64,000 bases of DNA from Prado023 sp963706875 (lineage in GTDB: Bacteria; Actinomycetota; Actinomycetes; S36-B12; CAIYMF01): contig CAVPNW010000016.1 of NCBI GenBank assembly GCA_963706875.1, positions 620,001-684,000 of the forward strand, read 5' to 3'. The notes under the pieces are model-generated. The model saw only the letters and a program-made list of their open reading frames with translations. It ran no database searches and was not told where the DNA came from. Position 1 is the stretch's first letter; every line of letters begins with the position of its first letter. The translations under genes were made by a program, and so were the position numbers. Of this stretch, positions 32,001-39,878 are shown piece by piece.

Positions 32001-32195
32001 CAGAACCACGCAGCCGAGGGCTCCCGGGTCCTGATCTTCGCCCGCATGTCCCAGGCGGACAGGGACTTCTGGTTCCTCGGCACGGCCACATACGTCTCGC
32101 ACGAGGGGAGGAGGCCCATGGCCGTCGTGTGGAAGCTCGATCACCCCATCCCGGTCGACCTCTACCCAGACTTCGCCGCCGTCGGCGTGGCCTGA
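29094..32195 (+). CDS. PLD-domain / SF2 helicase / DUF3427 protein
   Basis: A 1033-residue protein with three parts. Residues ~110-300 are a phospholipase-D-like domain with one HKD-type motif (RLHAKAWIFHR ... TAFVGSSNFTSHAL). Residues ~310-680 are an SF2 DEAD/H helicase: Walker A AATGTGKTVMAAL, DEFHHAAAAT (DExH), LTATPERADGL and motif VI QQLGRGLRKTDN. The remainder matches the DUF3427 C-terminal domain (LFHWESQSTQGPES, then FWFLGTATYVSHEG). It is a DNA translocase probably coupled to a nuclease-like domain, as in bacterial DNA-repair or restriction-like proteins. The ATG at 29094 lacks a strong ribosome site; ATG 29109 is possible. Confidence 0.9.
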   Translation: MADRGMETGVYEDLVTSALEQQLHQLLAADTPITRRLMDSEAADRFALHVSEALRRAIAAQPDHGRAVESSRVVTALLRQLEFELRGYTAAPDLPAAEPAVLTGVVTRNPDGSTPQVHSPITPLLDTTVLTNSKQDLNMSAHLKSEIRSASGIDAIIAFIRRPGVRPLLADLRRVVEAGHRVRILTTSFTGFTEVEALTMLADAGAEIRVSYDTSSSRLHAKAWIFHRPARASTAFVGSSNFTSHALNTGMEWNVRLSQRRNPDAVEKMMRVFDSYWESDDFVAFDADEFRDKATNPLPPRGSAELQLFDIAPHPFQERMLEEIRVARELGHHRNLLVAATGTGKTVMAALDYKDLVRRLPRARLLFVAHREEILDQSLRTFRMVLGDAVFGEKWVGNHRPKHFEHVFASIQSLSRNGLTDLDPSHFDVVIVDEFHHAAAATYERLLTQVQPRELLGLTATPERADGLSVLDYFDGRIAAEMRLWDAIAEGRLAPFQYYAIHDGASLTEVPWKRGKGYDVEALSNIFTSDQAWARLVIRKTAEQADVTQMRAMGFCVSVAHARFMADQFTSAGIPAVAVWGDSPDDERRHALSDLRAGRIRAVFSVDLFNEGVDIPHVDTLLMLRPTESATLFLQQLGRGLRKTDNKEFCTVLDFVSQHNREFRFDQKMRALVGGGSRKDLLRNIEQGFPNLPPGASASMDAVAQDIVLASIRNSLPSTKVQFVGELKAMVSAGHEPTLPSFLAHTGVELRSVYSSGRCFSDLLDAAGLPVDPSGQQEKALRKALGRLLHLDDLERIGFYRTLVAGNRPIVGRLDERSARLWRMLIAQVTEQALTKDTTVQQATDLLWSHPQVRAELAQVLEVLAGRIDHEHVPLAGGDPCPLLVHARYSRIEVQAALGDGDRAKVPDWREGVRWLPDERTDALLVTLNKAEGNFSPTTAYRDYAMTRTLFHWESQSTQGPESPTGQRYQNHAAEGSRVLIFARMSQADRDFWFLGTATYVSHEGRRPMAVVWKLDHPIPVDLYPDFAAVGVA

Positions 32196-32199
32196 CCCT

Positions 32200-33273
32200 T
32201 CAGGCCACCACCCTCCCGCGCAGCACCACCCGCGCGGGGCGGTGCAGCACAGTCAGGTCCGCCAACGGATCGGCGTCGAACACCACGAAGTCGGCCGGGT
32301 CGCCCTCGGCCAGTCCGGCGTTCCAGCCCAGCCACTCACGAGCCCGCCAGGACGCGGCGCCCAGCGCGTAGTCCGCCGACATGCCCAGCCCCGCCATCGC
32401 GATCACCTCGCCGGCGATGTTGCCGTGCCGGGCAACCCCGCCGCCGTCGGTGCCCGCGTACAGCGCCACCCCGGCGTCGTGCGCGGCCATGATCGTGGCC
32501 CGCCGTCGGGCGTACAGGTCGGTCATCGTCGCCGAGTAGTCGGGGAACCTCGCCCGGCCGGCCTCGGCGTAGCCGGGGAACTTGTCCAGCTGCATCACAG
32601 TCGGCACGAGCGCGACACCACGAGCTGCCATCGACTCGATGAGGTCCTCGGTCAGTCCCGTCCCGTGCTCGATGCAGTCGATGCCGGCGTCGATCAGCCC
32701 TGGGAGCACATCGTGGCCGAAGCAGTGCGCGGTGACCCTCGCTCCATGCTCGTGGGCGACCGCGATGGCATCCGCGAACGCTTCGGCCGGGAAGGACGGC
32801 GCGAGATCTCCCTCCTCGCGGGAGATCCAGTCGCCCACGAGCTTGACCCAGCCGTCGCCGCGCAGGGCCTCCCGTGTGACGGCTGCCGACAGGTCCGTCG
32901 GCTCGACCTCGTCGGCGTAGTTGCGCAGGTAGCGCCTCGTCCGGGCGATGTGCCGACCGGCCCGGATCAACCGGGGCAGGTCCTCGCGCTCTTGCATCCA
33001 GGCGGTGTCCAACGGGGAGCCGGCGTCGCGGATCAGCAGGGCGCCGGCGTCGCGATCGAGGACCGCCTGGGCCTCGGCCTCCTCATCGGTGACCGCCCCA
33101 CCCTCGCCGAGACCGATGTGACAGTGGGCGTCGACGAGTCCCGGGACGAGCCAGCCCTCGGCCACCGTCTCGGCGCCGAGCGGCTTCTCGTACGTGATGC
33201 GGCCATCCACCACGTAGACCTCATGCGGCTCGCCGTCGGGCAGCACTGGCCCGGAGAACCTCAAAGCATCCAT
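32200..33273 (-). CDS. Amidohydrolase-family protein (imidazolonepropionase/prolidase-like)
   Basis: A 357-residue member of the amidohydrolase superfamily. The metal ligands are in VDAHCHIGLGEGG (HxH), VTAHCFGHDVL and IEHGTGLTEDL, with a final Asp in LYAGTDGGGVARHGN. The C-terminal beta-domain has GLAEGDPADFVVFDADP. It resembles Xaa-Pro/Xaa-Arg dipeptidase and imidazolonepropionase-like enzymes. The substrate is unknown. It converges with the helicase gene, with 4 bp between stops. Confidence 0.88.
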   Translation of the reverse strand: MDALRFSGPVLPDGEPHEVYVVDGRITYEKPLGAETVAEGWLVPGLVDAHCHIGLGEGGAVTDEEAEAQAVLDRDAGALLIRDAGSPLDTAWMQEREDLPRLIRAGRHIARTRRYLRNYADEVEPTDLSAAVTREALRGDGWVKLVGDWISREEGDLAPSFPAEAFADAIAVAHEHGARVTAHCFGHDVLPGLIDAGIDCIEHGTGLTEDLIESMAARGVALVPTVMQLDKFPGYAEAGRARFPDYSATMTDLYARRRATIMAAHDAGVALYAGTDGGGVARHGNIAGEVIAMAGLGMSADYALGAASWRAREWLGWNAGLAEGDPADFVVFDADPLADLTVLHRPARVVLRGRVVA

Positions 33274-33518
33274 GCCCCGGACGTTACCGGTGGGCGCTCA
33301 CCGGATCACACGGGCTGCTGGCTGGAGTCGCCGTCGGGACGCAGCCCGCGACGGCTGCGAGTACCGTCGATGGCGAACCGCTCACATTCGCCAGCAATGT
33401 CGCGACCCCACCCCACCCTGGCGGCGGGCCTGCCTGGTGGGCCCTGCCCGGCGGGCGATCGCGCACTCGGCAGCTGCGATCCTGGCGGGTCTGGGGGCCC
33501 TGCTCACGGGCACCGCGA

Positions 33519-34694
33519 TCACTGCTCGGAGTCCTGCCGCCTGACGAACTCCGCCATCGCCGGCACCGTGTAGGCGACCATGCCGTGGTCCGGTGAGTAG
33601 ATCAGGCCCTTGCTGATCAGGTTGGCCCGGGTCGGCCCGAGCGAGGTGATCCGCTTGTTCAGCCGCGCCGCCACCTCGCCGGTGGGGCTGCCGGCGTCGC
33701 CGTCGACGGCCATCGCGCGCAGGTACTCCCGCTCCGCGGGGGTCGCCCGGTCCCAGCGCGCCCGGAAGAACCCGCTGTCGAGGGCCAGGCGACCCATCGC
33801 CACCCCGACCCGGGCGTCGGCCAGCGTGATCTCCGGGCGCTCCGCGACGTTCCAGGTGTCCTGCCCGAACTGCTGAAGGAAGTAGGGATACCCGCGTGAC
33901 TCGCGCACGGCGAGCTCCACGGCGGCGTCCTGCCACGTCACGCCCTCCCGGCGCGCGGGCTTGATGAGCGCGTCGAGCGCCGCAGCCCGATCGAGCTCCT
34001 CGACCCGGTGGAAGCGGAACAGCCGCTCGGAGTAGGACTTGGCTTCGGAGAGGCGCCGCGGCAGGCTCGGCAGGCCGGCCAGCGCGACGACCAGCCGATC
34101 CCCGCGCTGGTTGGCCGAGTGCACGATTGAGCACAGTGCGATCAGCTCCTCGGCCGGCAGGTCCTGGGCCTCATCGACCAGCACCGCGACCCCGACACCC
34201 TGATCCTCCGCCGCCCCGGCGAGGTCGCGCAGCAGCTTGCCGAGATCGGACTCGAAGGCGCCAGTGTCCGCACCGCCGCCCGGCGCACCCTCGAGGTCCA
34301 GCCCGAAGCTCCACCTGCCCGCGGAGTCGTAGGAGGCCTTGAAACTCAGGGCGGTCCGCAGCGCCTTGAGCACCCGGGCGCCCACGCCGGGTCGAGCCAG
34401 GTCCACCAGGTTGTCGTGGAACCCCTCGCCGATCATCGCGCGCATGGTCTGCCCGGACCGGGCCTCCACCTGCGTCACCAGCCACGAGCGCTCCCGGGCC
34501 AGATGGGCGAACCGGGACAGCAGCACGGTCTTGCCGACGCCCCGCAACCCGTAGAGAACAACTGACTGCGCATCGCGGCCCGCCTCGACTCGCTGCAGCC
34601 CCACCTGCCACGCGGCGAGCGGCTCGCCACGGCCGACCAGGGCCGCAGGTGGTCGGCCTGCCCCGGGGGCGTACGGGTTGCTGACGGGATCCAT
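33519..34694 (-). CDS. AAA-type ATPase, Orc1/Cdc6-like
   Basis: A 391-residue protein. Walker A is GLRGVGKTVLLSRF (residues ~50-63), Walker B is VAVLVDEAQDLPAEE, and a sensor-1-like LVVALAGLPSLP follows. The C-terminal ~110 residues look like a winged helix (TGEVAARLNKRITSLGPTRA). This domain order matches archaeal-Orc-like AAA proteins common in actinobacteria, often linked to mobile or defence functions. Its upstream region is unusually AT-rich for this window, a hint of transfer. Nothing between 33274 and 33518 (245 bp, between this gene and the amidohydrolase) looks coding. Confidence 0.83.
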   Translation of the reverse strand: MDPVSNPYAPGAGRPPAALVGRGEPLAAWQVGLQRVEAGRDAQSVVLYGLRGVGKTVLLSRFAHLARERSWLVTQVEARSGQTMRAMIGEGFHDNLVDLARPGVGARVLKALRTALSFKASYDSAGRWSFGLDLEGAPGGGADTGAFESDLGKLLRDLAGAAEDQGVGVAVLVDEAQDLPAEELIALCSIVHSANQRGDRLVVALAGLPSLPRRLSEAKSYSERLFRFHRVEELDRAAALDALIKPARREGVTWQDAAVELAVRESRGYPYFLQQFGQDTWNVAERPEITLADARVGVAMGRLALDSGFFRARWDRATPAEREYLRAMAVDGDAGSPTGEVAARLNKRITSLGPTRANLISKGLIYSPDHGMVAYTVPAMAEFVRRQDSEQ

Positions 34695-34720
34695 CCCGCA
34701 AGTCTAGGGATCTATGTCTT

Positions 34721-34750
34721 TGTATAGCAAGCTCCAATAAAATCACATAA
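34721..34750 (-). promoter_or_regulatory. Putative promoter of the AAA ATPase gene
   Basis: On the minus strand TTATGT (34750-34745) and TATACA (34726-34721) are 18 bp apart within an AT-rich patch (about 34705-34765). The leader to the ATG at 34694 would be only about 20 nt, and no good ribosome site is present. Confidence 0.4.
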
Positions 34751-34820
34751 GCCACTACACTTGTGCTCCCGTGCGCGTTCCGTCGGAGTCCGGACTTGTC
34801 CACGGACACCGTGACGGGGC

Positions 34821-34866
34821 TTGTCGAGTGTCGGTCACCCCTGATAGGATTCGAACATCAGTTCGA
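34821..34866 (+). promoter_or_regulatory. Promoter with a LexA (SOS) box
   Basis: TTGTCG (34821-34826) and TAGGAT (34845-34850) are 18 bp apart. Immediately after the -10, at 34851-34866, lies TCGAACATCAGTTCGA, a perfect palindromic SOS box (TCGAAC-N4-GTTCGA) of the actinobacterial LexA type, covering the predicted transcription start. LexA would repress the HNH nuclease gene until DNA damage. Confidence 0.85.
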
Positions 34867-34881
34867 AGCGGGGGGTGGGGA

Positions 34882-36387
34882 GTGACCAGCACGATTCACG
34901 ACCAGCGGGCGCTGGTCGATCCGCGGGCGGTGGGCGCGGTGCCGCAGGCATCGGCCGACGTCGTGGCCGTCTGGGATCGGGCCACCTCGTGCGCGGTCGG
35001 GGTGCTGCCCACGATGGGCCTGCTCGCCGGGGACCGCCCGACCGCTGATGTCGAGGTGCTGGCCGGGGCGTTCGCCGCGGTGGAGTACGAGTTGGCCCGC
35101 CGGCTGCATGCCGCCACCACCGCCGGGAGTCTGCCCCTGGTCGGACCCGGGGCGGTGCTGGCCGCACGAGGGTGGGCCTCCCCCCAGGCCCGCCGACTGG
35201 CCCGCACCGGGGCGCTCGCGGCCGCGCACCCGTCGGTGGCCGCAGCATGGGCGGCCGGGATCATCACCTCCGAACATGTGGACGCGGTCGCGCGCAACAT
35301 CGGCCCGCTGACAGAGGAGCAGCTCGCGGCGGTGATCGCCGAGCTGGGCACCAGATGGGGGCAGTGGTCCCCACCGATGATCACCCGGCTCGTGCTCAGC
35401 GCCATCCGCCTGCTGCACCCACCCGCCGACGATCAACCGACCCGCGACGAGGCCGATGCTCACGCCAGCCGCGACCTGTCGTTCGCCCTGCTCGGCGACA
35501 CGGTCATCCTGTCCGGGACCCTTCCGCGCATTGAAGGGGAGGCCGTGATCGCCGCGATCGACGCGCTGGCCGAACGGCTGCGCAGCACCGCCGACCACGT
35601 CCCTGCCGGAGCGCGGCGCGCCGATGCCCTGGTCGAGCTGGTGAACGCCGCCGCCACCGCTGGCGCCCTGCCGACACGCGGCGGACTGCCCGTGGCTCTC
35701 ACCGTGACCCTGGAGCACACCCGGCTCGGGGACCCGGTCTGGACCACCAGCCGCGGGCACCTCCTCACCCCCTCAGAGCAGCGGTTCGCCGCCTGCGACC
35801 CCACCATCACCCCCATCGCGGTCACCACTCCCGGATGGCAAACCCCAGAGGAATCGACCGGCCTCGGCGCACACTGCCCGGACACCCTCGAGGGGATGTT
35901 CGACACCAAGGGCGCTGCGCCCATAGAAGGCGCGGCACAGGTCGACGGCGCTGGTTTCCCGTCCACGACCGCACTGACGCCCGCGGCCCGGATCGCGGCC
36001 CTGGCAGCGCTGCTGTTCGATGGCCCCCGGATCCCGCTGGCAGTCGGACGCGCCTCCCGGACCGCCACCCCCGCCCAGCGCAAGGCCCTGGCAGCCCGCG
36101 ACGGCGGATGCATCATCCCCGGATGCCAGATCCCGGCCGAGAACTGCCAGTCCCACCACGTGCTGGACTGGTCCGCAGGCGGTCCGTCGGACATCGACAA
36201 CCTGACACTGCTCTGTTGGACCCACCACCGCCAGGTCGACCTCAACATGTGGACGATCGACCCCGCCGAACCAGGGGTCACAGTCGCGGAACCGCCCCCG
36301 GGGGCACCTGCGGGAACACCCTGGCCCGGCAACAACGGATCCCCCTGGACCATCCGCACCGAACACCGCACCCGGTGGCGACTGTGA
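34882..36387 (+). CDS. DUF222 / HNH endonuclease (13E12-type)
   Basis: A 501-residue protein starting at GTG 34882 behind a GGGGGTGGGGA ribosome site; the open frame from 34771 would cross the promoter. Residues ~20-330 are the helical DUF222 domain (ALAAAHPSVAAAWAAGIITS, VDALAERLRSTAD). The C-terminus is an HNH nuclease: ARDGGCIIPGCQIPAENCQS, HHVLDWSAGGPSDIDNLTLL and CWTHHRQVDLNMW, with both zinc Cys pairs and the catalytic His. These multi-copy actinobacterial proteins are often SOS-inducible, as the LexA box here predicts. The biological role is unsettled. Confidence 0.92.
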   Translation: MTSTIHDQRALVDPRAVGAVPQASADVVAVWDRATSCAVGVLPTMGLLAGDRPTADVEVLAGAFAAVEYELARRLHAATTAGSLPLVGPGAVLAARGWASPQARRLARTGALAAAHPSVAAAWAAGIITSEHVDAVARNIGPLTEEQLAAVIAELGTRWGQWSPPMITRLVLSAIRLLHPPADDQPTRDEADAHASRDLSFALLGDTVILSGTLPRIEGEAVIAAIDALAERLRSTADHVPAGARRADALVELVNAAATAGALPTRGGLPVALTVTLEHTRLGDPVWTTSRGHLLTPSEQRFAACDPTITPIAVTTPGWQTPEESTGLGAHCPDTLEGMFDTKGAAPIEGAAQVDGAGFPSTTALTPAARIAALAALLFDGPRIPLAVGRASRTATPAQRKALAARDGGCIIPGCQIPAENCQSHHVLDWSAGGPSDIDNLTLLCWTHHRQVDLNMWTIDPAEPGVTVAEPPPGAPAGTPWPGNNGSPWTIRTEHRTRWRL

Positions 36388-36450
36388 GGGTCGCAGTCCC
36401 GAGCTGACCCGGCGCCGTAACTCGGCGTGGCAGGTCTCAGACCCCCATGT

Positions 36451-36874
36451 GCGGATGAGTCGGTCTGTAAGCCGGGTCCTGTCCATGGGGTCCGTCACCG
36501 GAACACCCTTGCGCGGCCATCCATCTACGACTGCCGTTGCCGACAGCCTCCTGCGGTCTACCCGTGAGCTCGGGCGGGCCGCCCTCGAACGCTCACGCAG
36601 TCCCGACGCGAACGCCGGTCCCTCTTGACCTTGCTCCGGGTGGGGTTTGCATAGCCGCCCCAGTCACCTGGGGCGCTGGTGGTCTCTTGCACCACCGTTT
36701 CACCCTTACCCCGCTCCCCGAGGGGCGCGAGGCGGTCTGCTCTCTGTTGCACTGTCCCGCGGGTCACCCCGGGTGGGCGTTACCCACCACCGTGCCCTGT
36801 GGAGCCCGGACTTTCCTCGACGACGCCGACCCCGAAGGACCGTGCCGCCGCGGCCGCCCGACCGACTCATCCGC
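36451..36874 (-). ncRNA. rnpB: RNase P RNA, class A
   Basis: The minus strand has all landmarks of the catalytic RNA of RNase P: P1 formed by GCGGATGAGTCGGTC at the 5' end with GACCGACTCATCCGC at the 3' end; CR-I GAGGAAAGTCCGGGCTCCAC; AAACGGTGGTGCAAGAGACC; GGCTATGCAAACCCC; and ACAGGACCCGGCTTACAG (CR-V) near the 3' end. The length of about 424 nt is typical of actinobacteria. Ends are placed at the P1 helix, so they are good to a few nucleotides. It fills most of the gap 36388-36911. Confidence 0.96.
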
Positions 36875-36911
36875 CCTCGAAGGGTAGCCGCCTCGACGCC
36901 ACGGGTCGAAC

Positions 36912-37313
36912 TCAGCGCTGGGCGATCTCCCACACGTGCCCCGCGGGGTCGCGGAAGCTCGCCGTGCGCGGTCCCCACGGACGGTCCTCCGGACCGCGCA
37001 GGAGCTCGACCCCGCGCGTGACGAGCCCCGCAGCCACCACGTCCACGTCCTCGACCGGCACGGTCAGCTGAACCCGGACTCCCGAATCCGGCGGCGCGAC
37101 GGGAACCGGATCCAGCAGCCCCGGTCCCTTGTCCGCCTCCAACAGGTTGATCAGCAGGTCGCCGAACTTGAACACCGCCGAGTCCCCACTGAAGTAGTGC
37201 TCAGGGAGTTCGAAGGCGCGCCCGTAGAACTCGCGCGCCGCGTCGAGGTCCTCGACCACCAAGGTGATCGCGAACACCCGCTGCGCCCAGCTCCCCACCA
37301 CTTCGTCGGTCAT
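36912..37313 (-). CDS. Glyoxalase/VOC-superfamily protein
   Basis: A 133-residue protein with the two beta-alpha-beta-beta-beta modules of the VOC fold: VFAITLVVEDLDAAREFYGR at the start and GVRVQLTVPVEDVDVVAAGL, then FRDPAGHVWEIAQ at the end. Potential metal ligands are the His/Glu of the second module. The substrate is unknown. It lies 12 bp downstream of the RNB exoribonuclease gene on the same strand and may be co-transcribed with it. Confidence 0.85.
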   Translation of the reverse strand: MTDEVVGSWAQRVFAITLVVEDLDAAREFYGRAFELPEHYFSGDSAVFKFGDLLINLLEADKGPGLLDPVPVAPPDSGVRVQLTVPVEDVDVVAAGLVTRGVELLRGPEDRPWGPRTASFRDPAGHVWEIAQR

Positions 37314-37325
37314 CAGCCCATCTCC

Positions 37326-38765
37326 CTACGTCCGCTTCGATCGCGCCGTCACGTCGAACACGACCTTGCGCGCCTGCGGGTCGGCCACCGCCAGCCACGC
37401 GTCCACCCACTCGCCCACGGGCAGGTCCTTGCCCCGACAGCGGGCGGTGATGGCCGGGTCCGAGAGCTGGACGATGCCGTCATCGCGGCGCTGCTCGATC
37501 ACGACACCCCGGAACGCCACACCCTCGCGCCCGGCGAGCAGGGCGGCCTCGAGGTAGTCCATCGACTCTCGGTCCACCGCGCGCGACCGACGGATCGCAG
37601 CGGTCATCAGGTCCGGGATCTGCGGCAGGACCTCGCGCATCGCGGGATCGATCTCGCGGCCCTCCACCAGCGCCAGGCAGATCGACAGGACGAACCTGTC
37701 CACGAGCCGCCGCAACGGAGCCGTCGTGTGCGCGTACTCGGCGGCGATCGCCGAGTGGGTCGTCAGCTCTGGGCGCGCGCCGTCGAAGGCCGTGTAGCTC
37801 GCGCCGCGCAGCAGGAGCGTGACGTTGTCAAGGAACGCCGCATGCTGCGGGTTCGTCGCGTCGAGGGTCCGGATCAGCTCCGGGTAGGGCATCGCCTCCG
37901 GCCAGCGGATCCCCAGGGCCCGGGCGCTGGCGCGCACGCGGCGCAGGTCGCTCTCGGCCGCCTCGGGCATCGTGCGCAGGATCCCGATCCCCGCGTCGAG
38001 CATGATCGCCGCCGCGGCCATTCCGGTCATGAGCGACAGCTGGGCATTCCAGTCCTCGACCGGCACCGACACCCGGTAGTCGAGCGTGAAGCCACCCTCG
38101 CCATCGCCGTCCACCTCCTGCTCGAGGTTCGGCAGGCTCACCGCACCCCGGGCGACCTCCTGCTGCTGGCGCAGGATCCCCACCTCGCGCAGCAGCGCCA
38201 CTTGGGGGTGCGGCGACCCGGCGTCGAGACGCTCCTGCTCCAGCTCGTAGCCCAGCTTGGCGCGGCTTCGGATCGTTGCGCGCTCCAGCCCGGTGAATGT
38301 CGAGGCTCCAGCAGCATCCAGGTCGAAGCTCCAGACGTACGCCCCCCGCAGCTGGTCGGGCAGGAGGCTGGCCGCATTGTCGGCCAGCGCAGGGGGGTGC
38401 AGGGAGGCCTTGAGGTCCGGGCAGTAGACCGTCTGCCCGCGGAGCCGGGTCTCGGCGTCGATCGCCCCACCGATGGCCACGAATGCCGGCACGTCGGCGA
38501 TCGCGTACCGGACCTGGAACCCGGACCCCACCCGCTCGATGAAGAACGCCTGGTCGAGGTCCGTTGACGAGGCCGGGTCGAGCGTGACGAACTCGAGCCC
38601 GGTCAGGTCCCTCGGGGGCAGGACATACGCAGCGATCGCCGCATCGGCCTCGGCCAGCACATCGTCGGGGAAACCGAGGACCACCTCATGGTCGGCACGG
38701 ACCCGGTCCAGGCCGACCCGGGCGTCCTCGATCGGGACCGAGGCCGAGAACTTGTTGACGGCCAT
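37326..38765 (-). CDS. RNB-domain 3'-5' exoribonuclease (RNase II/R family)
   Basis: A 479-residue protein from ATG 38765 (MAVNKFSASVPIEDARVGLD). The RNB catalytic core is visible: TGLEFVTLDPASSTDLDQAF carries the metal-binding Asp cluster, FQVRYAIADVPAFV follows, and YAHTTAPLRRLVDRFV is the conserved C-terminal RNB signature. It lacks the cold-shock domains of full RNase R, so it is the short actinobacterial form. It degrades structured or unstructured RNA from the 3' end. Its ATG overlaps the PPK2 stop by 1 nt (TGATG), indicating coupling. Confidence 0.92.
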   Translation of the reverse strand: MAVNKFSASVPIEDARVGLDRVRADHEVVLGFPDDVLAEADAAIAAYVLPPRDLTGLEFVTLDPASSTDLDQAFFIERVGSGFQVRYAIADVPAFVAIGGAIDAETRLRGQTVYCPDLKASLHPPALADNAASLLPDQLRGAYVWSFDLDAAGASTFTGLERATIRSRAKLGYELEQERLDAGSPHPQVALLREVGILRQQQEVARGAVSLPNLEQEVDGDGEGGFTLDYRVSVPVEDWNAQLSLMTGMAAAAIMLDAGIGILRTMPEAAESDLRRVRASARALGIRWPEAMPYPELIRTLDATNPQHAAFLDNVTLLLRGASYTAFDGARPELTTHSAIAAEYAHTTAPLRRLVDRFVLSICLALVEGREIDPAMREVLPQIPDLMTAAIRRSRAVDRESMDYLEAALLAGREGVAFRGVVIEQRRDDGIVQLSDPAITARCRGKDLPVGEWVDAWLAVADPQARKVVFDVTARSKRT

Positions 38766-39721
38766 CAACTCGCCTCGACCCGCGCCACCTCCGCAGCCAC
38801 GTCGAAGTCGCCCGCCGGGTAGGACAGGTTCATCGCCCGCAGCGTCTCGACCAGCACGTTGGACAGGATCCAGTCCCGGTGCCACTTGTGGTTGGCCGGC
38901 ACCACGTACCAGGGCGAGCGCTGCGTGGAGCACTTGGTCAGCGCATCGGCGTAGGCCGCCTGGTAGTCATCCCAGAGCGCTCGCTCGTCGATGTCCCCGG
39001 GGTTGTACTTCCAGTGCTTGGTGGGATCGGCCAGCCGCTCGAGAAGTCGCTGCTTCTGCTCGTCTCGTGAGATGTGCAGCATGAACTTGATGACGGTGAC
39101 GCCGCGCTCGGCAAGCCCCGCCTCCCACGCGTTGATCTCGTCGTAGCGGGCCCGCCACGTCTCCTCCGGGACGAACCCGCGCACGCGCTCGATCAGGACC
39201 GTCTCGTAGTGCGAGCGGTCCCACAGCCGGACCTTTCCGACCTCGGGCAGCGCCCGCTCGTGGCGCCAGAGGTAGTCGTGCTGCTTCTCCTCATCGCTGG
39301 GCGCACCGAACCCGGTGACCGAGAACCCGAGCGGGTCGAGCAGCCTGTCGATGGCCTTGGTCGCCCCGCCCTTGCCGGAGGTGTCCATACCCTGCAGGCA
39401 GATCAGCACCGAGCGGTTCCCGCCCTTGCGCGACTCCGCCCACAGCTTCTCGTGCAGCTCGGACGCCTCCTCCTCGAGCGCCAAGCAGGCCGCGCGCGCC
39501 ACATCGCGGTCCTCGGGGCCGTGGGCGACCACCTCCGGATCGATCGCCGCGAGGTCGAAGCCGGCACCCACCGCGTAGAGCTCCCGGACGTTGCCCGGGC
39601 TCACCCCGGCCGACGGGCTGCTCGGGGCAGAGGAGTCGCCCTTGGACCTGGCCTTGGACGTGTCCTTGGACTTGCTGTCCTTGGCCCCGCCCTTGCTCCC
39701 CTTGCCCTTCGACTTGCCCAT
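38765..39721 (-). CDS. ppk2: PPK2-family polyphosphate kinase
   Basis: A 318-residue protein from ATG 39721 behind AGGGAGGG. The first ~30 residues are Lys/Ser/Gly-rich (MGKSKGKGSKGGAKDSKSKD) and probably disordered or nucleic-acid binding. The kinase core has Walker A QGMDTSGKGGATKAIDRL, Walker B-like VRLWDRSHYETVLIERV and the lid region with RDEQKQRLLERL; the C-terminus is WYVVPANHKWHRDWILSNVL. PPK2 enzymes transfer phosphate between polyphosphate and NDP or AMP; the N-terminus favours the polyphosphate:nucleotide phosphotransferase group. Confidence 0.92.
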   Translation of the reverse strand: MGKSKGKGSKGGAKDSKSKDTSKARSKGDSSAPSSPSAGVSPGNVRELYAVGAGFDLAAIDPEVVAHGPEDRDVARAACLALEEEASELHEKLWAESRKGGNRSVLICLQGMDTSGKGGATKAIDRLLDPLGFSVTGFGAPSDEEKQHDYLWRHERALPEVGKVRLWDRSHYETVLIERVRGFVPEETWRARYDEINAWEAGLAERGVTVIKFMLHISRDEQKQRLLERLADPTKHWKYNPGDIDERALWDDYQAAYADALTKCSTQRSPWYVVPANHKWHRDWILSNVLVETLRAMNLSYPAGDFDVAAEVARVEAS

Positions 39722-39828
39722 GGCGCACCCTCCCTGGTGTCCGCTCCCGTTGTCGGGCCCATGCCTAGCACCCTCGCCGCGCCCGACGCGCGACAGGCAC
39801 ACCGACGCACTTGAGATCCGCGCAAGTA

Positions 39829-39872
39829 GTGCCCCGGCAGGTATTGCATCGGGGCACCGACGGCTCTACCGT
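39829..39872 (+). promoter_or_regulatory. Promoter with overlapping palindrome, upstream of a candidate ncRNA
   Basis: TTGCAT (39844-39849) and TACCGT (39867-39872) are 17 bp apart. An inverted repeat, GTGCCCCG (39829-39836) and CGGGGCAC (39850-39857), brackets the -35 element and enters the spacer, the right place for a repressor operator. Confidence 0.5.
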
Positions 39873-39878
39873 GGGACG

